From UBA7446 sp049596455 (GTDB taxonomy: Bacteria > Bacteroidota > Bacteroidia > Flavobacteriales > Flavobacteriaceae), in NCBI GenBank assembly GCA_049596455.1, contig JBMYLP010000001.1, positions 1-64,000 on the forward strand: a stretch of 64,000 nt of DNA. The letters are read 5' to 3'. Position 1 is the stretch's first letter. Each line of letters begins with the position of its first letter. This document shows positions 33,647-43,074 of this stretch, piece by piece. Under the pieces are notes generated by a model, which had not been told where the DNA came from, did no database searches, and saw only the letters and a list, made by a program, of their open reading frames with translations. The position numbers and the translations under genes were made by a program.

Positions 33647-35320
33647 ATGGGACATAATCGCTACTCTAAAACTGTAACACAAGATCCTAGTCAACCGGCG
33701 GCGCAGGCAATGCTACATGCGATTGGTCTCACAGATGAAGATTTTCAAAAGCCTTTGGTGGGTATTGCGAGTACTGGATACGAAGGTAACCCCTGTAATA
33801 TGCACCTCAACGACTTAGCTGTCGAAATTAAAAAAGGCACAAAAGAAGCAGACTTAGTTGGGCTTATTTTTAACACCATTGGCGTTAGCGATGGCATTTC
33901 AATGGGTACTCCTGGAATGCGTTTTTCACTCCCTTCTCGTGATTTAATAGCCGATTCTATGGAAACGGTTATGGGAGGAATGTCCTATGACGGAATGGTT
34001 GCGGTTGTTGGTTGTGATAAAAATATGCCCGGGTCTGTCATGGCAATGCTTCGACTTAATCGCCCGAGTATTATGGTTTATGGAGGAACAATTGCTTCGG
34101 GCTGTGTGGCAGACAAAAAGCTTGATGTTGTTTCTGCATTTGAGGCTTGGGGCGAAAAAGTTGCGGGCACCATAAACGAGGCGCAATACAAAGAAGTCAT
34201 TCATAATGCTTGCCCTGGCGCGGGTGCGTGCGGTGGAATGTACACTGCAAATACCATGGCGTCTGCCATTGAGGTTTTAGGGCTTTCGTTGCCTTATAAT
34301 TCTTCAAACCCCGCAGTAAGTCAAGAAAAAATAGATGAGTGTGTTGAAGCTGGAAAAGCAATGCGTTTGCTTATTGAAAAAGATATTAAGCCTAAAGATA
34401 TTGTAACTAAGAAATCGTTAGAAAATGCCATTCGATTGGTAACGGTTTTGGGTGGCTCTACCAATGCTGTACTTCACTTTTTGGCAATTGCACGAGCGGC
34501 AGATGTTGATTTTACATTGACCGATTTTCAGCGTATTAGCGATACTACTCCATTTTTGGCTGATTTAAAGCCGAGTGGTAAATTCTTGATGGAAGATGTT
34601 CATCGTGTGGGTGGTATTCCTGCTGTTATTAAGTTTATGCTTGATAACAACATGCTTCATGGCGATTGCATGACCGTTACTGGTAAAACACTTGCCGAAA
34701 ATATGGCAGATGTTCCATCGCTCAAAGAAAACCAAAAAGTAATTCGACCGCTAGACAATCCTATCAAGGAAACAGGTCATATTCGAATTTTGTTTGGAAA
34801 CCTTGCTCAAGCAGGATCAGTAGCAAAAATTACTGGCAAAGAAGGACTCTCATTTGAAGGTCCTGCCCGAGTATATGACGGGGAATTTGCAGCAAATGCT
34901 GGAATCAAAGCTGGTGAAGTTCAAAAAGGCGAGGTTGTAGTTATCCGATACGAAGGCCCTAAAGGTGGTCCAGGAATGCCGGAAATGCTCAAACCTACTG
35001 CTGCCATTATGGGTGCAGGATTAGGTAAAGATGTGGCACTTATCACAGACGGACGTTTCTCAGGCGGCACACATGGATTTGTGGTAGGGCATATTACCCC
35101 CGAAGCTCAATTAGGAGGAGTAATTGGTCTCGTTGAAAATGGCGACATCATTCGCATTGATGCGCAAACCAATGAATTACACGTACAGTTAAGTGAGGAG
35201 GAACTTGCCAAACGCCGTGGTGAATGGAAATCACCAAACTTAAAAGTACAAAAAGGAGTGTTGTACAAATATGCACAAGCAGTGGCTACGGCTTCTGAAG
35301 GTTGTGTAACAGACGAATAG
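33647..35320 (+). CDS. ilvD: Dihydroxy-acid dehydratase
   Basis: This 557-residue iron-sulfur dehydratase carries out the third common step of isoleucine and valine synthesis. Iron-sulfur ligands are visible in GNPCNMHL, VVGCDKNMPGS and NACPGAGACGGMYTANTM. GLGKDVALITDGRFSGGTHGFVVGHITPEA is the C-terminal signature. It is the first gene of the operon. A 5' leader of about 130 bases precedes it, and ilvB follows after three bases. Confidence 0.97.
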   Translation: MGHNRYSKTVTQDPSQPAAQAMLHAIGLTDEDFQKPLVGIASTGYEGNPCNMHLNDLAVEIKKGTKEADLVGLIFNTIGVSDGISMGTPGMRFSLPSRDLIADSMETVMGGMSYDGMVAVVGCDKNMPGSVMAMLRLNRPSIMVYGGTIASGCVADKKLDVVSAFEAWGEKVAGTINEAQYKEVIHNACPGAGACGGMYTANTMASAIEVLGLSLPYNSSNPAVSQEKIDECVEAGKAMRLLIEKDIKPKDIVTKKSLENAIRLVTVLGGSTNAVLHFLAIARAADVDFTLTDFQRISDTTPFLADLKPSGKFLMEDVHRVGGIPAVIKFMLDNNMLHGDCMTVTGKTLAENMADVPSLKENQKVIRPLDNPIKETGHIRILFGNLAQAGSVAKITGKEGLSFEGPARVYDGEFAANAGIKAGEVQKGEVVVIRYEGPKGGPGMPEMLKPTAAIMGAGLGKDVALITDGRFSGGTHGFVVGHITPEAQLGGVIGLVENGDIIRIDAQTNELHVQLSEEELAKRRGEWKSPNLKVQKGVLYKYAQAVATASEGCVTDE

Positions 35321-35323
35321 CGC

Positions 35324-37021
35324 ATGACATCTAAAAAAAACATTACAGGTTCTGAAGCTTTAATCCATTGCCTACTGGCAGAAGGGGTTGATCTCATTTA
35401 CGGGTATCCAGGCGGTGCTATCATGCCTTTTTACGATGAACTTTATAAATTTCAAGACAAGCTGCAGCACGTGCTTACACGTCACGAGCAAGGAGCAACC
35501 CATGCTGCTCAAGGTTTTGCTAGGGTGAGCGGAAAAGTTGGCGTTTGCGTGGCTACTTCGGGTCCTGGGGCTACAAACTTGGTAACCGGCATTGCTGACG
35601 CCATGATTGACTCCACACCAATGGTGTGCCTTACAGGTCAAGTGCCTTCACATTTGTTGGGTTCAGACGCATTTCAAGAAACAGATATTATTGGTATTTC
35701 AACCCCTGTTACGAAGTGGAACTATCAAATTACAGATGTTACCGAAATTCCACAGGTAATGGCAAAAGCGTTCTATATTGCGCGCTCTGGTCGTCCGGGT
35801 CCTGTGCTTGTTGATATTACCAAAGATGCACAATTTGCTTCATTTGATTTTAGTTACACCCCTTGCACGGGAGTAAGAAGTTATAAGCCTGTTCCAGAGG
35901 TAAATCCAACTAGTATTGACGAAGCCGCTGCAATAATCAATAAAGCAAAAAAACCCTTAATCGTATGGGGGCAGGGCGTTATTTTGGGCAAAGCTGAAGC
36001 CGAATTTAAAACCTTTGTAGAAAAATCAAATATTCCTGCTGCATGGACAATTTTGGGTGTTTCGGCTATCGCCACAGACCATCCATTGAATGTAGGTATG
36101 GTAGGAATGCACGGAAATTACGGTCCAAACAAACTAACTAACGAATGCGATGTACTCATTGCTATTGGAATGCGTTTTGACGACCGTGTTACTGGAAATT
36201 TGGAAACCTATGCAAAGCAAGCCAAGGTTATTCATTTAGAAATTGACCCTGCTGAAATCAATAAAAATGTTACAGCAGATGTAGCTGTTTTGGGCGATGT
36301 AAAGCGTACCCTTCCTATGTTAGCTGAAAAAGTAGATACAAAACCTTATGCTAATTGGTTTGCGGAGTTTAAAAAGTTTGATGAGATAGAATTTGAAAAA
36401 GTCATTAAAAACGACTTGCACCCTACCAAAGAGGGGCTAACTATGGGTGAGGTGCTTAAAGAAATCAACCGTGCGTCAAATAATGATGCCGTGATTGTTT
36501 CAGATGTTGGACAACACCAGATGATTGCTTGTCGCTATGCACGTTTTTCAAACTCGAAGAGTAATGTGACTTCGGGAGGTCTGGGCACAATGGGCTTTGC
36601 ACTTCCTGCAGCTTTAGGGGCTAAAATGGGTGCTCCAGAGCGCGAGGTTGTTGCCATTATTGGTGATGGTGGTTTTCAAATGACCATTCAAGAATTAGGA
36701 ACGATTTTTCAAACGCAAGCTGCGGTAAAAGTAGTGGTACTGAATAACGACTTTTTAGGAATGGTGCGCCAATGGCAGCAATTGTTTTTTGACAAACGCT
36801 ATGCGTCTACTGAAATGGTAAACCCAGATTTTGTGAAAATTGCCGAGGGCTATTTTATTGATGCAAAACGTGTAACTTCACGTGATGAATTGAGCAGTGC
36901 TGTTGATGAAATGATAGCTTCCGATAAGCCTTATTTTTTGGAGGTTTGCGTAGAAAAAGAGGATAATGTTTTCCCGATGATTCCTTCTGGCGCATCGGTT
37001 TCTGATATTAGATTATCGTAA
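35324..37021 (+). CDS. ilvB: Acetolactate synthase, large subunit
   Basis: This 565-residue ThDP-dependent enzyme condenses pyruvate with pyruvate or 2-oxobutyrate. YGYPGGAIMPFYDEL and RHEQGATHAAQGFARVSGKVGV carry the catalytic glutamate, and GVSAIATDHPLNVGMVGMHG is in the FAD-binding middle domain. The ThDP motif GDGGFQMTIQELGTIFQ ends with NNDFLGMVRQWQ. It is followed after two bases by its regulatory subunit. Confidence 0.97.
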   Translation: MTSKKNITGSEALIHCLLAEGVDLIYGYPGGAIMPFYDELYKFQDKLQHVLTRHEQGATHAAQGFARVSGKVGVCVATSGPGATNLVTGIADAMIDSTPMVCLTGQVPSHLLGSDAFQETDIIGISTPVTKWNYQITDVTEIPQVMAKAFYIARSGRPGPVLVDITKDAQFASFDFSYTPCTGVRSYKPVPEVNPTSIDEAAAIINKAKKPLIVWGQGVILGKAEAEFKTFVEKSNIPAAWTILGVSAIATDHPLNVGMVGMHGNYGPNKLTNECDVLIAIGMRFDDRVTGNLETYAKQAKVIHLEIDPAEINKNVTADVAVLGDVKRTLPMLAEKVDTKPYANWFAEFKKFDEIEFEKVIKNDLHPTKEGLTMGEVLKEINRASNNDAVIVSDVGQHQMIACRYARFSNSKSNVTSGGLGTMGFALPAALGAKMGAPEREVVAIIGDGGFQMTIQELGTIFQTQAAVKVVVLNNDFLGMVRQWQQLFFDKRYASTEMVNPDFVKIAEGYFIDAKRVTSRDELSSAVDEMIASDKPYFLEVCVEKEDNVFPMIPSGASVSDIRLS

Positions 37022-37023
37022 TT

Positions 37024-37545
37024 ATGGAAAAAAAATACACCATTTCAATTTACACTGAAAACAGCGTTGGCTTGCTCAACCGTGTTTCGGCCATTTTTCA
37101 GCGAAGACATATTAATATTGAAAGCATCACATCTTCGGCTTCCGAAATTCAAGAAGTTTCACGTTTTGTGATTGTAGTAAACCTTACTGAGGAAGCGGTA
37201 AAGAAAGTGGTACGGCAAATTGAAAAACAAATTGAAGTTATAAAGGCATTTTATCATACCGATGAAGAAACTATTTTTCAAGAGTCTGCGTTGTATAAGG
37301 TAGCTTCAAAATCATTGTTTGAAGAGCGTCACATTCAAAATATTATTAAAAATAGTCACGCAAATATTGTAACGGTTAACACCGAGTTTTTTGTTATCGA
37401 AAAAACAGGTTTTCGCCACGAAACAGAACAATTATATAACGATTTGGCTCCATACGGATTGTTGCAATTTGTACGCTCAGGTCGCATTTCGGTGACTAAA
37501 TCCCCAATGAACATAAAAGCATTATTAACAAAATTAAACGATTAA
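37024..37545 (+). CDS. ilvN: Acetolactate synthase, small regulatory subunit
   Basis: This 173-residue protein opens with an ACT domain, YTISIYTENSVGLLNRVSAIFQRRHINIESITSS, that binds valine for feedback inhibition. A second ALS small-subunit domain follows (about 85-165), with ELYNDL-like and LLQFVRSGRISVTK segments. It pairs with the upstream IlvB. The ilvC start lies 10 bases downstream. Confidence 0.95.
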   Translation: MEKKYTISIYTENSVGLLNRVSAIFQRRHINIESITSSASEIQEVSRFVIVVNLTEEAVKKVVRQIEKQIEVIKAFYHTDEETIFQESALYKVASKSLFEERHIQNIIKNSHANIVTVNTEFFVIEKTGFRHETEQLYNDLAPYGLLQFVRSGRISVTKSPMNIKALLTKLND

Positions 37546-37555
37546 ATTCCTAACA

Positions 37556-39028
37556 ATGAGTAATTATTTTAATACCCTATCCCTTCGTGAACAATTACAC
37601 CAAATGGCACAATGCCGATTTATGGATGCCTCTGAATTTTCAGATGGTATTAAGGCACTAGAAGGAAAGAAAATTGTAATTGTGGGCTGTGGCGCACAAG
37701 GTCTTAACCAAGGCTTAAACATGCGTGATTCGGGCTTAGATGTATCGTATGCGCTGCGCAGTGGTGCTATTGAGCAAAAGCGTGCATCATATGTAAATGC
37801 TTCTTCAAATGATTTTCCTGTTGGTACATATAAGGAAATGATTCCAACAGCAGATTTGGTTATTAATCTTACTCCAGATAAAAATCATACTTCTGTTGTA
37901 AATGCTGTTATGCCACTGATGAAAAAAGGCGCAACCTTGTCTTATTCTCACGGGTTTAATATCGTAGAAGAGGGAACACAAATTAGAGAAGACCTCACCG
38001 TTATTATGGTTGCACCAAAAAGCCCAGGCTCTGAAGTTCGTGAGGAGTACTTACGTGGTTTTGGTGTGCCTACGCTTATTGCCGTTCACGATGCCAATGA
38101 CCCTGAAGGAAAAGGCTGGGCGCAAGCCAAAGCCTATTGTGTGGGTACTGGAGGTCACCGCGCAGGGGTGCTACAATCTTCCTTTATCGCTGAAGTGAAA
38201 TCTGACCTTATGGGCGAGCAAACGATTTTGTGTGGCGTACTACAGACAGGTTCCATTTTATGTTTTGATAAAATGGTTGCCGAAGGAATAGATCCTGCCT
38301 ATGCAGCAAAATTGATACAATACGGTTGGGAAACGATTACCGAAGCGCTTAAGCACGGAGGCATCACTAATATGATGGATCGCTTATCAAACCCTGCAAA
38401 AATTAAAGCATTTGAGTTGTCTGAGGAATTAAAAGAAATCATGCAGCCATTGTTTAACAAACATATGGATGATATCATTTCTGGACATTTTTCAAAAACC
38501 ATGATGGAAGATTGGGATAATGATGACAAGAACTTACTTTCTTGGCGTGCGGCTACTGGTGAAACCGCCTTTGAAAAAACCAATCCAACCGATGCTAATA
38601 TTGATGAGCAAACCTATTTTGATCAAGGTGTACTTATGGTAGCTTTTGTTCGCGCAGGAGTTGAATTGGCATATGACACTATGGTTGCGGCCGGCATTAA
38701 AGATGCATCTGCCTATTACGAGTCACTTCACGAAACACCACTTATTGCCAATACCATTGCGCGTAAAAAGTTATTCGAAATGAATCGTGTGATTTCAGAT
38801 ACAGCTGAATATGGTTGTTACCTTTTTGATCATGCCTGTAAGCCACTACTTACTTCGTTTATGAAAACAGTAGACACTTCTGTGATTGGAACAGCATTTG
38901 GCGCAGATAGCAACGGTGTTGATAATCAAAAACTTATCGCAGTGAATGACCAGATTCGCAATCACCCCATTGAGCATATTGGAAAAACCCTTCGTGCGTC
39001 AATGACTGCTATGAAGCGAATTGTATAA
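37556..39028 (+). CDS. ilvC: Ketol-acid reductoisomerase, class II (long form)
   Basis: This 490-residue, long-form (class II) KARI performs the NADPH-dependent rearrangement and reduction of acetolactate. The cofactor fold is KIVIVGCGAQGLNQGLNMRDSGLDVSYALR. The repeated C-terminal knotted domain contains GVLQTGSILCFDKMVAEG and the second-half block with GVELAYDTMVAAG. Length and the duplicated knot match the E. coli/plant type rather than the 330-residue class I enzyme. It abuts ilvA directly. Confidence 0.96.
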   Translation: MSNYFNTLSLREQLHQMAQCRFMDASEFSDGIKALEGKKIVIVGCGAQGLNQGLNMRDSGLDVSYALRSGAIEQKRASYVNASSNDFPVGTYKEMIPTADLVINLTPDKNHTSVVNAVMPLMKKGATLSYSHGFNIVEEGTQIREDLTVIMVAPKSPGSEVREEYLRGFGVPTLIAVHDANDPEGKGWAQAKAYCVGTGGHRAGVLQSSFIAEVKSDLMGEQTILCGVLQTGSILCFDKMVAEGIDPAYAAKLIQYGWETITEALKHGGITNMMDRLSNPAKIKAFELSEELKEIMQPLFNKHMDDIISGHFSKTMMEDWDNDDKNLLSWRAATGETAFEKTNPTDANIDEQTYFDQGVLMVAFVRAGVELAYDTMVAAGIKDASAYYESLHETPLIANTIARKKLFEMNRVISDTAEYGCYLFDHACKPLLTSFMKTVDTSVIGTAFGADSNGVDNQKLIAVNDQIRNHPIEHIGKTLRASMTAMKRIV

Positions 39029-40279
39029 GTGAGACCACTGCTTGACATATCAACAATTGAAGCTGCTGCCAAACGAGTACAGGCAGCTGCGGTACCAACG
39101 CCATTCGAGAAGCATCTGCGCCTTAGTGAGCTATACGATGCTACAATTTCGGTGAAGCGAGAAGACTTGCAGCCAGTACGCTCGTTTAAAATTCGAGGTG
39201 CGTTTAATAAAATTTCATTGCTAAACGATGCCCAACGCGCCAAAGGCGTAGTCTGCTCTAGCGCAGGAAACCACGCACAAGGTGTTGCCTATGCATGTAG
39301 TCACCATGGTATACAGGGTACTATTTTTATGCCTACACCAACTCCCCAGCAAAAAGTGTCACAAGTGGCGATGTTTGGTGGAGAAAACGTTACTATTAAG
39401 TTGGTAGGGGATACCTATGACGATTGCTATGAAGCAGCAAAATCATTTGTTTCCGAAACAGGAAAAACATTTATTCATCCTTTTGATGATGAAGATGTTA
39501 TCGCTGGTCAAGCGACCATAGCCTTGGAGATTTTGGAACAAGCTAAATCACCCATAGATTATATTATTATTCCGATAGGCGGTGGCGGTTTGATATCAGG
39601 CATCATCAATGTGTTTAAGCACAAATCTCCGCAAACCAAAATTATTGGGGTTGAGCCAAAAGGTGCACCTAGTATGCATGAGTCTTTGAAGAAAGGTGCG
39701 CGAATTACCTTAGATTCCTTAGATGTTTTTGTGGATGGCGCAGCTGTGAAAACAATAGGAGAAATCGGGTTCGATTATTGTTCTCAATATATGGACAACT
39801 TGCTATTGGTTGATGAAGGCCAAATTTGTCAAAACATTTTGACCATGTATAATCAAGACGCTATTGTTGTAGAACCTGCAGGTGCAATGTCCGTTTCAGC
39901 ATTACCACAACTCAAAGAAGAAATTAGAGGTAAAAATGTAGTTTGTCTTGTTTGTGGAGGAAATAATGACATTACACGCATGGCAGAAATCAAAGAGCGT
40001 GCATTGCTTTTTAGCGAATTAAAACACTATTTTATTGTCCGTTTTCCACAAAGAGCAGGCGCGTTAAAAGAGTTTGTACAAGATATTTTAGGACCAACGG
40101 ATGACATTACCTTTTTCGAATACTCCAAAAAAAGTGCACGTGCACAAGGGCCAGCGGTGGTTGGAATTCAGTTAAAATCCACTTCTGACTTTAAGCCATT
40201 GTTAAATCGTATGAAAGAAAAAGGTTTTTTTGGCGATTATTTAAATAATAAACCTGATTTATTTCAATTTTTGATATAG
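39029..40279 (+). CDS. ilvA: Threonine ammonia-lyase (threonine deaminase)
   Basis: This 416-residue PLP enzyme makes 2-oxobutyrate from threonine, the isoleucine-specific entry step. The Schiff-base lysine is in PVRSFKIRGAFNK, the phosphate-binding loop is PIGGGGLISGI, and a single ACT-like regulatory region begins at about residue 330 (HYFIVRFPQRAGALKEFV). The start is GTG at 39029, immediately after the ilvC stop. One rather than two ACT-like domains separates it from E. coli IlvA. Confidence 0.93.
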   Translation: MRPLLDISTIEAAAKRVQAAAVPTPFEKHLRLSELYDATISVKREDLQPVRSFKIRGAFNKISLLNDAQRAKGVVCSSAGNHAQGVAYACSHHGIQGTIFMPTPTPQQKVSQVAMFGGENVTIKLVGDTYDDCYEAAKSFVSETGKTFIHPFDDEDVIAGQATIALEILEQAKSPIDYIIIPIGGGGLISGIINVFKHKSPQTKIIGVEPKGAPSMHESLKKGARITLDSLDVFVDGAAVKTIGEIGFDYCSQYMDNLLLVDEGQICQNILTMYNQDAIVVEPAGAMSVSALPQLKEEIRGKNVVCLVCGGNNDITRMAEIKERALLFSELKHYFIVRFPQRAGALKEFVQDILGPTDDITFFEYSKKSARAQGPAVVGIQLKSTSDFKPLLNRMKEKGFFGDYLNNKPDLFQFLI

Positions 40280-40305
40280 CTTTGCAACGCTATGAAAATA
40301 TAACT

Positions 40306-41889
40306 ATGAATATACCAACACAATATTCTATTGATTCTCCATTTCATCACAACAGTTTTTTAATCGACGGAGAGCTTACGCTTTGGGACGGTCCAACCGC
40401 TGAAGTTTACTCTTCAATTCACACACCAAATAATGAAGGCACAGCATCGCCTACTTTGTTGGGCTCTGTGCCAAATATGGACGAAGCACACGCATTAAAA
40501 GCATTAGATGCAGCTACAACTGCTTTTAACAAAGGAAAAGGGGAGTGGCCAACAATGAAAGTTGCCGATCGCATTGCTTGTATGGAGCGTTTTGTTACCC
40601 TAATGCAGAAGCAGCGAGATGTTATTGTAAAACTCTTGATGTGGGAAATAGGTAAAAACTTAAAAGACTCTGAAAAAGAATTTGATCGTACTGTTGACTA
40701 TATCGTAGATACCATTAACGAGTATAAAGATATTGATCGTGATAGTGCGAAATTTCATAACCATGGTGGTGTGTTCGCTCATATTCGCCGTGGACCAATT
40801 GGGGTTGTACTTTGTCTTGGACCATATAATTATCCGTTAAACGAAACATTTGCGCTGCTTATTCCAGCCATTATTATGGGGAACACAGCCATATTTAAGC
40901 CGGCAAAGCACGGTGTGTTGCTTATTGCACCATTGTTGAAAGCATTCAAAGAAAGTTTTCCACCAGGTGTGGTCAACATTGTTTTCGGTCGTGGGCGCAC
41001 TATAGCCGCCCCCATTATGAAGACAGGCAAAATTGATGTGTTGGCACTTATCGGACACAGTTCATCGGCACTTTCATTACAAGATTTACACCCAAAAAAG
41101 AATCGTCTTAGATTAGTTTTAGGGTTAGAGGCAAAAAACCCAGCAATTATTTTACCCGATGCAGACCTTGACAAAGCTGTGGAAGAATGTATTGCAGGAA
41201 CCTTATCTTTTAATGGGCAGCGTTGTACGGCGTTAAAGATTTTATATGTTCATGAAGACGTAAAGGAAGCGTTTCTTTCAAAGTTTACTAAAGCTGTTGA
41301 TGCGCTTCAATTGGGGATGCCATGGGAAAATACCTTGCTTACACCTCTGCCAGAGCCTAACAAATCGGACTATATTCAGGAGCTTATAGACGACGCAAAA
41401 GCTAAAGGTGCAGAAGTATTAAATCCCCGTGGTGGCGAGCGCACCGAAAACTATATTTTCCCCGCAGTATTGTATCCAGTTTCGCATGATATGCGTGTAT
41501 ATCAAGAGGAGCAGTTTGGCCCAGTGATTCCTGTGATATCATTTACAGACATTGATACGCCTTTGGACGACATGGCAGCTTCTATGTACGGGCAGCAAGT
41601 AAGTTTGTTTGGAAAAGACATTGATAAGCTTGCTCCGCTAATTGATACACTTGCCAACCTTGTATGCCGTGTAAACCTTAACAGTTCATGTCAGCGTGGT
41701 CCTGACGTATATCCATTTACAGGTAGAAAAAACTCTGCCGTAAGTACACTTAGCGTAAGGGATGCGTTGCGCTCGTTCTCTATTAGAACCTTTGTGGCTA
41801 CTAAAGATAACGAGAGTAATAAAGAGATTTTACGTGAGTTGTTAGATTCGCACAAATCTAACTTTATCAGTACAGATTATATGCTGTAG
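40306..41889 (+). CDS. gapN: NADP-dependent glyceraldehyde-3-phosphate dehydrogenase (GapN type)
   Basis: This 527-residue aldehyde dehydrogenase of the non-phosphorylating GAPDH branch oxidises glyceraldehyde 3-phosphate directly to 3-phosphoglycerate, yielding NADPH. GPYNYPLNETFALLIPAIIMGNT and LGLEAKNPAIILPDADLDKAV carry the cofactor and glutamate regions, and SFNGQRCTALKIL holds the catalytic cysteine. SCQRGPDVYPFTGRKNSAVSTLS is the GapN-type C-terminal block. The ATG at 40306 is chosen over an upstream TTG at 40282. It lies 26 bases after ilvA and is probably co-transcribed, so its NADPH could serve IlvC. The stop is one base from the convergent dnaN stop. Confidence 0.88.
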   Translation: MNIPTQYSIDSPFHHNSFLIDGELTLWDGPTAEVYSSIHTPNNEGTASPTLLGSVPNMDEAHALKALDAATTAFNKGKGEWPTMKVADRIACMERFVTLMQKQRDVIVKLLMWEIGKNLKDSEKEFDRTVDYIVDTINEYKDIDRDSAKFHNHGGVFAHIRRGPIGVVLCLGPYNYPLNETFALLIPAIIMGNTAIFKPAKHGVLLIAPLLKAFKESFPPGVVNIVFGRGRTIAAPIMKTGKIDVLALIGHSSSALSLQDLHPKKNRLRLVLGLEAKNPAIILPDADLDKAVEECIAGTLSFNGQRCTALKILYVHEDVKEAFLSKFTKAVDALQLGMPWENTLLTPLPEPNKSDYIQELIDDAKAKGAEVLNPRGGERTENYIFPAVLYPVSHDMRVYQEEQFGPVIPVISFTDIDTPLDDMAASMYGQQVSLFGKDIDKLAPLIDTLANLVCRVNLNSSCQRGPDVYPFTGRKNSAVSTLSVRDALRSFSIRTFVATKDNESNKEILRELLDSHKSNFISTDYML

Positions 41890-41890
41890 C

Positions 41891-43009
41891 TTAATTATTA
41901 AGCATCACCGGCATTACCAGCATCGTAACTTTTTCACCTTCCTCTAAGCCATCTACCGGCGTAATAATTCCGGCTCTGTTGGGTAAGGATAGTTCAAGCT
42001 GAATTTCTTCTGAATTCAGATTGCTTAACATTTCAGTTAAGAAACGCGCGTTAAACCCAATTTGCATATCGTCCCCCTGAAAGGAGCATGCCAATCGTTC
42101 TTCCGCTTTATTGCTGTAGTCAATATCCTCCGCTGAAATATGAAGTTCGGCCCCTGCAATACGCAAACGAATTTGGTGTGTGGTTTTGTTTGAGAAGATG
42201 CTCACACGCTTAACGGTATTTAAAAACTGCACCCGATTAATACTCATCACATTAGGGTTTTCCTTAGGGATTACCGCTTCATAGTTCGGGTATTTTCCAT
42301 CAATTAATCGGCAAATAAGAACAGTATCATCAAACGAAAACTGTACGTTGCTGCTGTTGTAATCCACTTTAACTTCAGACTCGCTACCTAGCAACACAGA
42401 CTTAAGCAAGTTTAACGGCTTTTTGGGCATGATAAACTCAGCCGTTTCAGGTGCTGTCAAATCTGTTCTTTCATACTTTACCAGTTTATGCGCATCGGTA
42501 GCCACAAACGTCAAACCGCTTGAGGAAAGTTGAAAAAATACGCCACTCATTACTGGGCGTAAATCATCGTTACCGCTAGCAAAAATAGTATTCGTAATGG
42601 CGGTTGCTAGGGTATCGCCCATTATAGTTACACTCGATGCATCTACCACTTCAGCTGCCTGTGGAAACTCTTCGGCATTGGCATAGGCAAGTGCATATTT
42701 CCCTTGGTCTGAACTAATTTCAAGCGTGTTGTTATCTGCTTGAGAAAATGTTAATGGTTGCTCTGGAAATGTTTTTAATGTGTCTAATAGCAACCGAGCG
42801 GGTATTGCAATTTTACCTTCTTGAGTGGCTTCCACTTTTACGGTTGCAGTTATGGTTGTTTCTAAATCTGTTGCCGTCAGACGCAATTGACCGGGGTGCA
42901 GTTCAAATAAAATATGATCTAGAATCGGAAGTGTATTGCTAGTGTTCAAGACGCCGCTAAGGGTCTGAAGTTGTCGTAGTAGTTGCGTACTCGATACGAT
43001 AAAGTTCAT
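41891..43009 (-). CDS. dnaN: DNA polymerase III, beta sliding clamp
   Basis: This 372-residue protein has three clamp repeats and forms the dimeric ring that holds the polymerase on DNA. It opens MNFIVSSTQLLRQLQTLSGVLN and ends in the hydrophobic peptide-binding pocket region, with VTMLVMPVML at the C-terminus. TNTIFASGNDDLRPVMSGVFFQ is a strong family match. dnaA is not beside it, and no DnaA-box cluster was noticed, so the origin is probably not here, as is common in this phylum. Confidence 0.97.
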   Translation of the reverse strand: MNFIVSSTQLLRQLQTLSGVLNTSNTLPILDHILFELHPGQLRLTATDLETTITATVKVEATQEGKIAIPARLLLDTLKTFPEQPLTFSQADNNTLEISSDQGKYALAYANAEEFPQAAEVVDASSVTIMGDTLATAITNTIFASGNDDLRPVMSGVFFQLSSSGLTFVATDAHKLVKYERTDLTAPETAEFIMPKKPLNLLKSVLLGSESEVKVDYNSSNVQFSFDDTVLICRLIDGKYPNYEAVIPKENPNVMSINRVQFLNTVKRVSIFSNKTTHQIRLRIAGAELHISAEDIDYSNKAEERLACSFQGDDMQIGFNARFLTEMLSNLNSEEIQLELSLPNRAGIITPVDGLEEGEKVTMLVMPVMLNN

Positions 43010-43027
43010 AATGCGTGAGTTTAACTA

Positions 43028-43035
43028 CAAATATA
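43028..43035 (-). promoter_or_regulatory. -7 promoter element TATATTTG of dnaN
   Basis: TATATTTG on the minus strand lies 18 bases before the dnaN ATG and fits TAnnTTTG. It places the start in the 65-base gap between dnaN and the SAM-hydrolase gene. Confidence 0.5.
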
Positions 43036-43074
43036 TTGTTTCGGTTTGCCAACCTAAAACAATTTTATCAACAG

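Noticed and set aside
41889..41903. Perfect palindrome GCTTAAT-T-ATTAAGC at the gapN/dnaN junction
   Set aside because: Short, AT-rich and made largely of two opposed stop codons; too weak to call a terminator.
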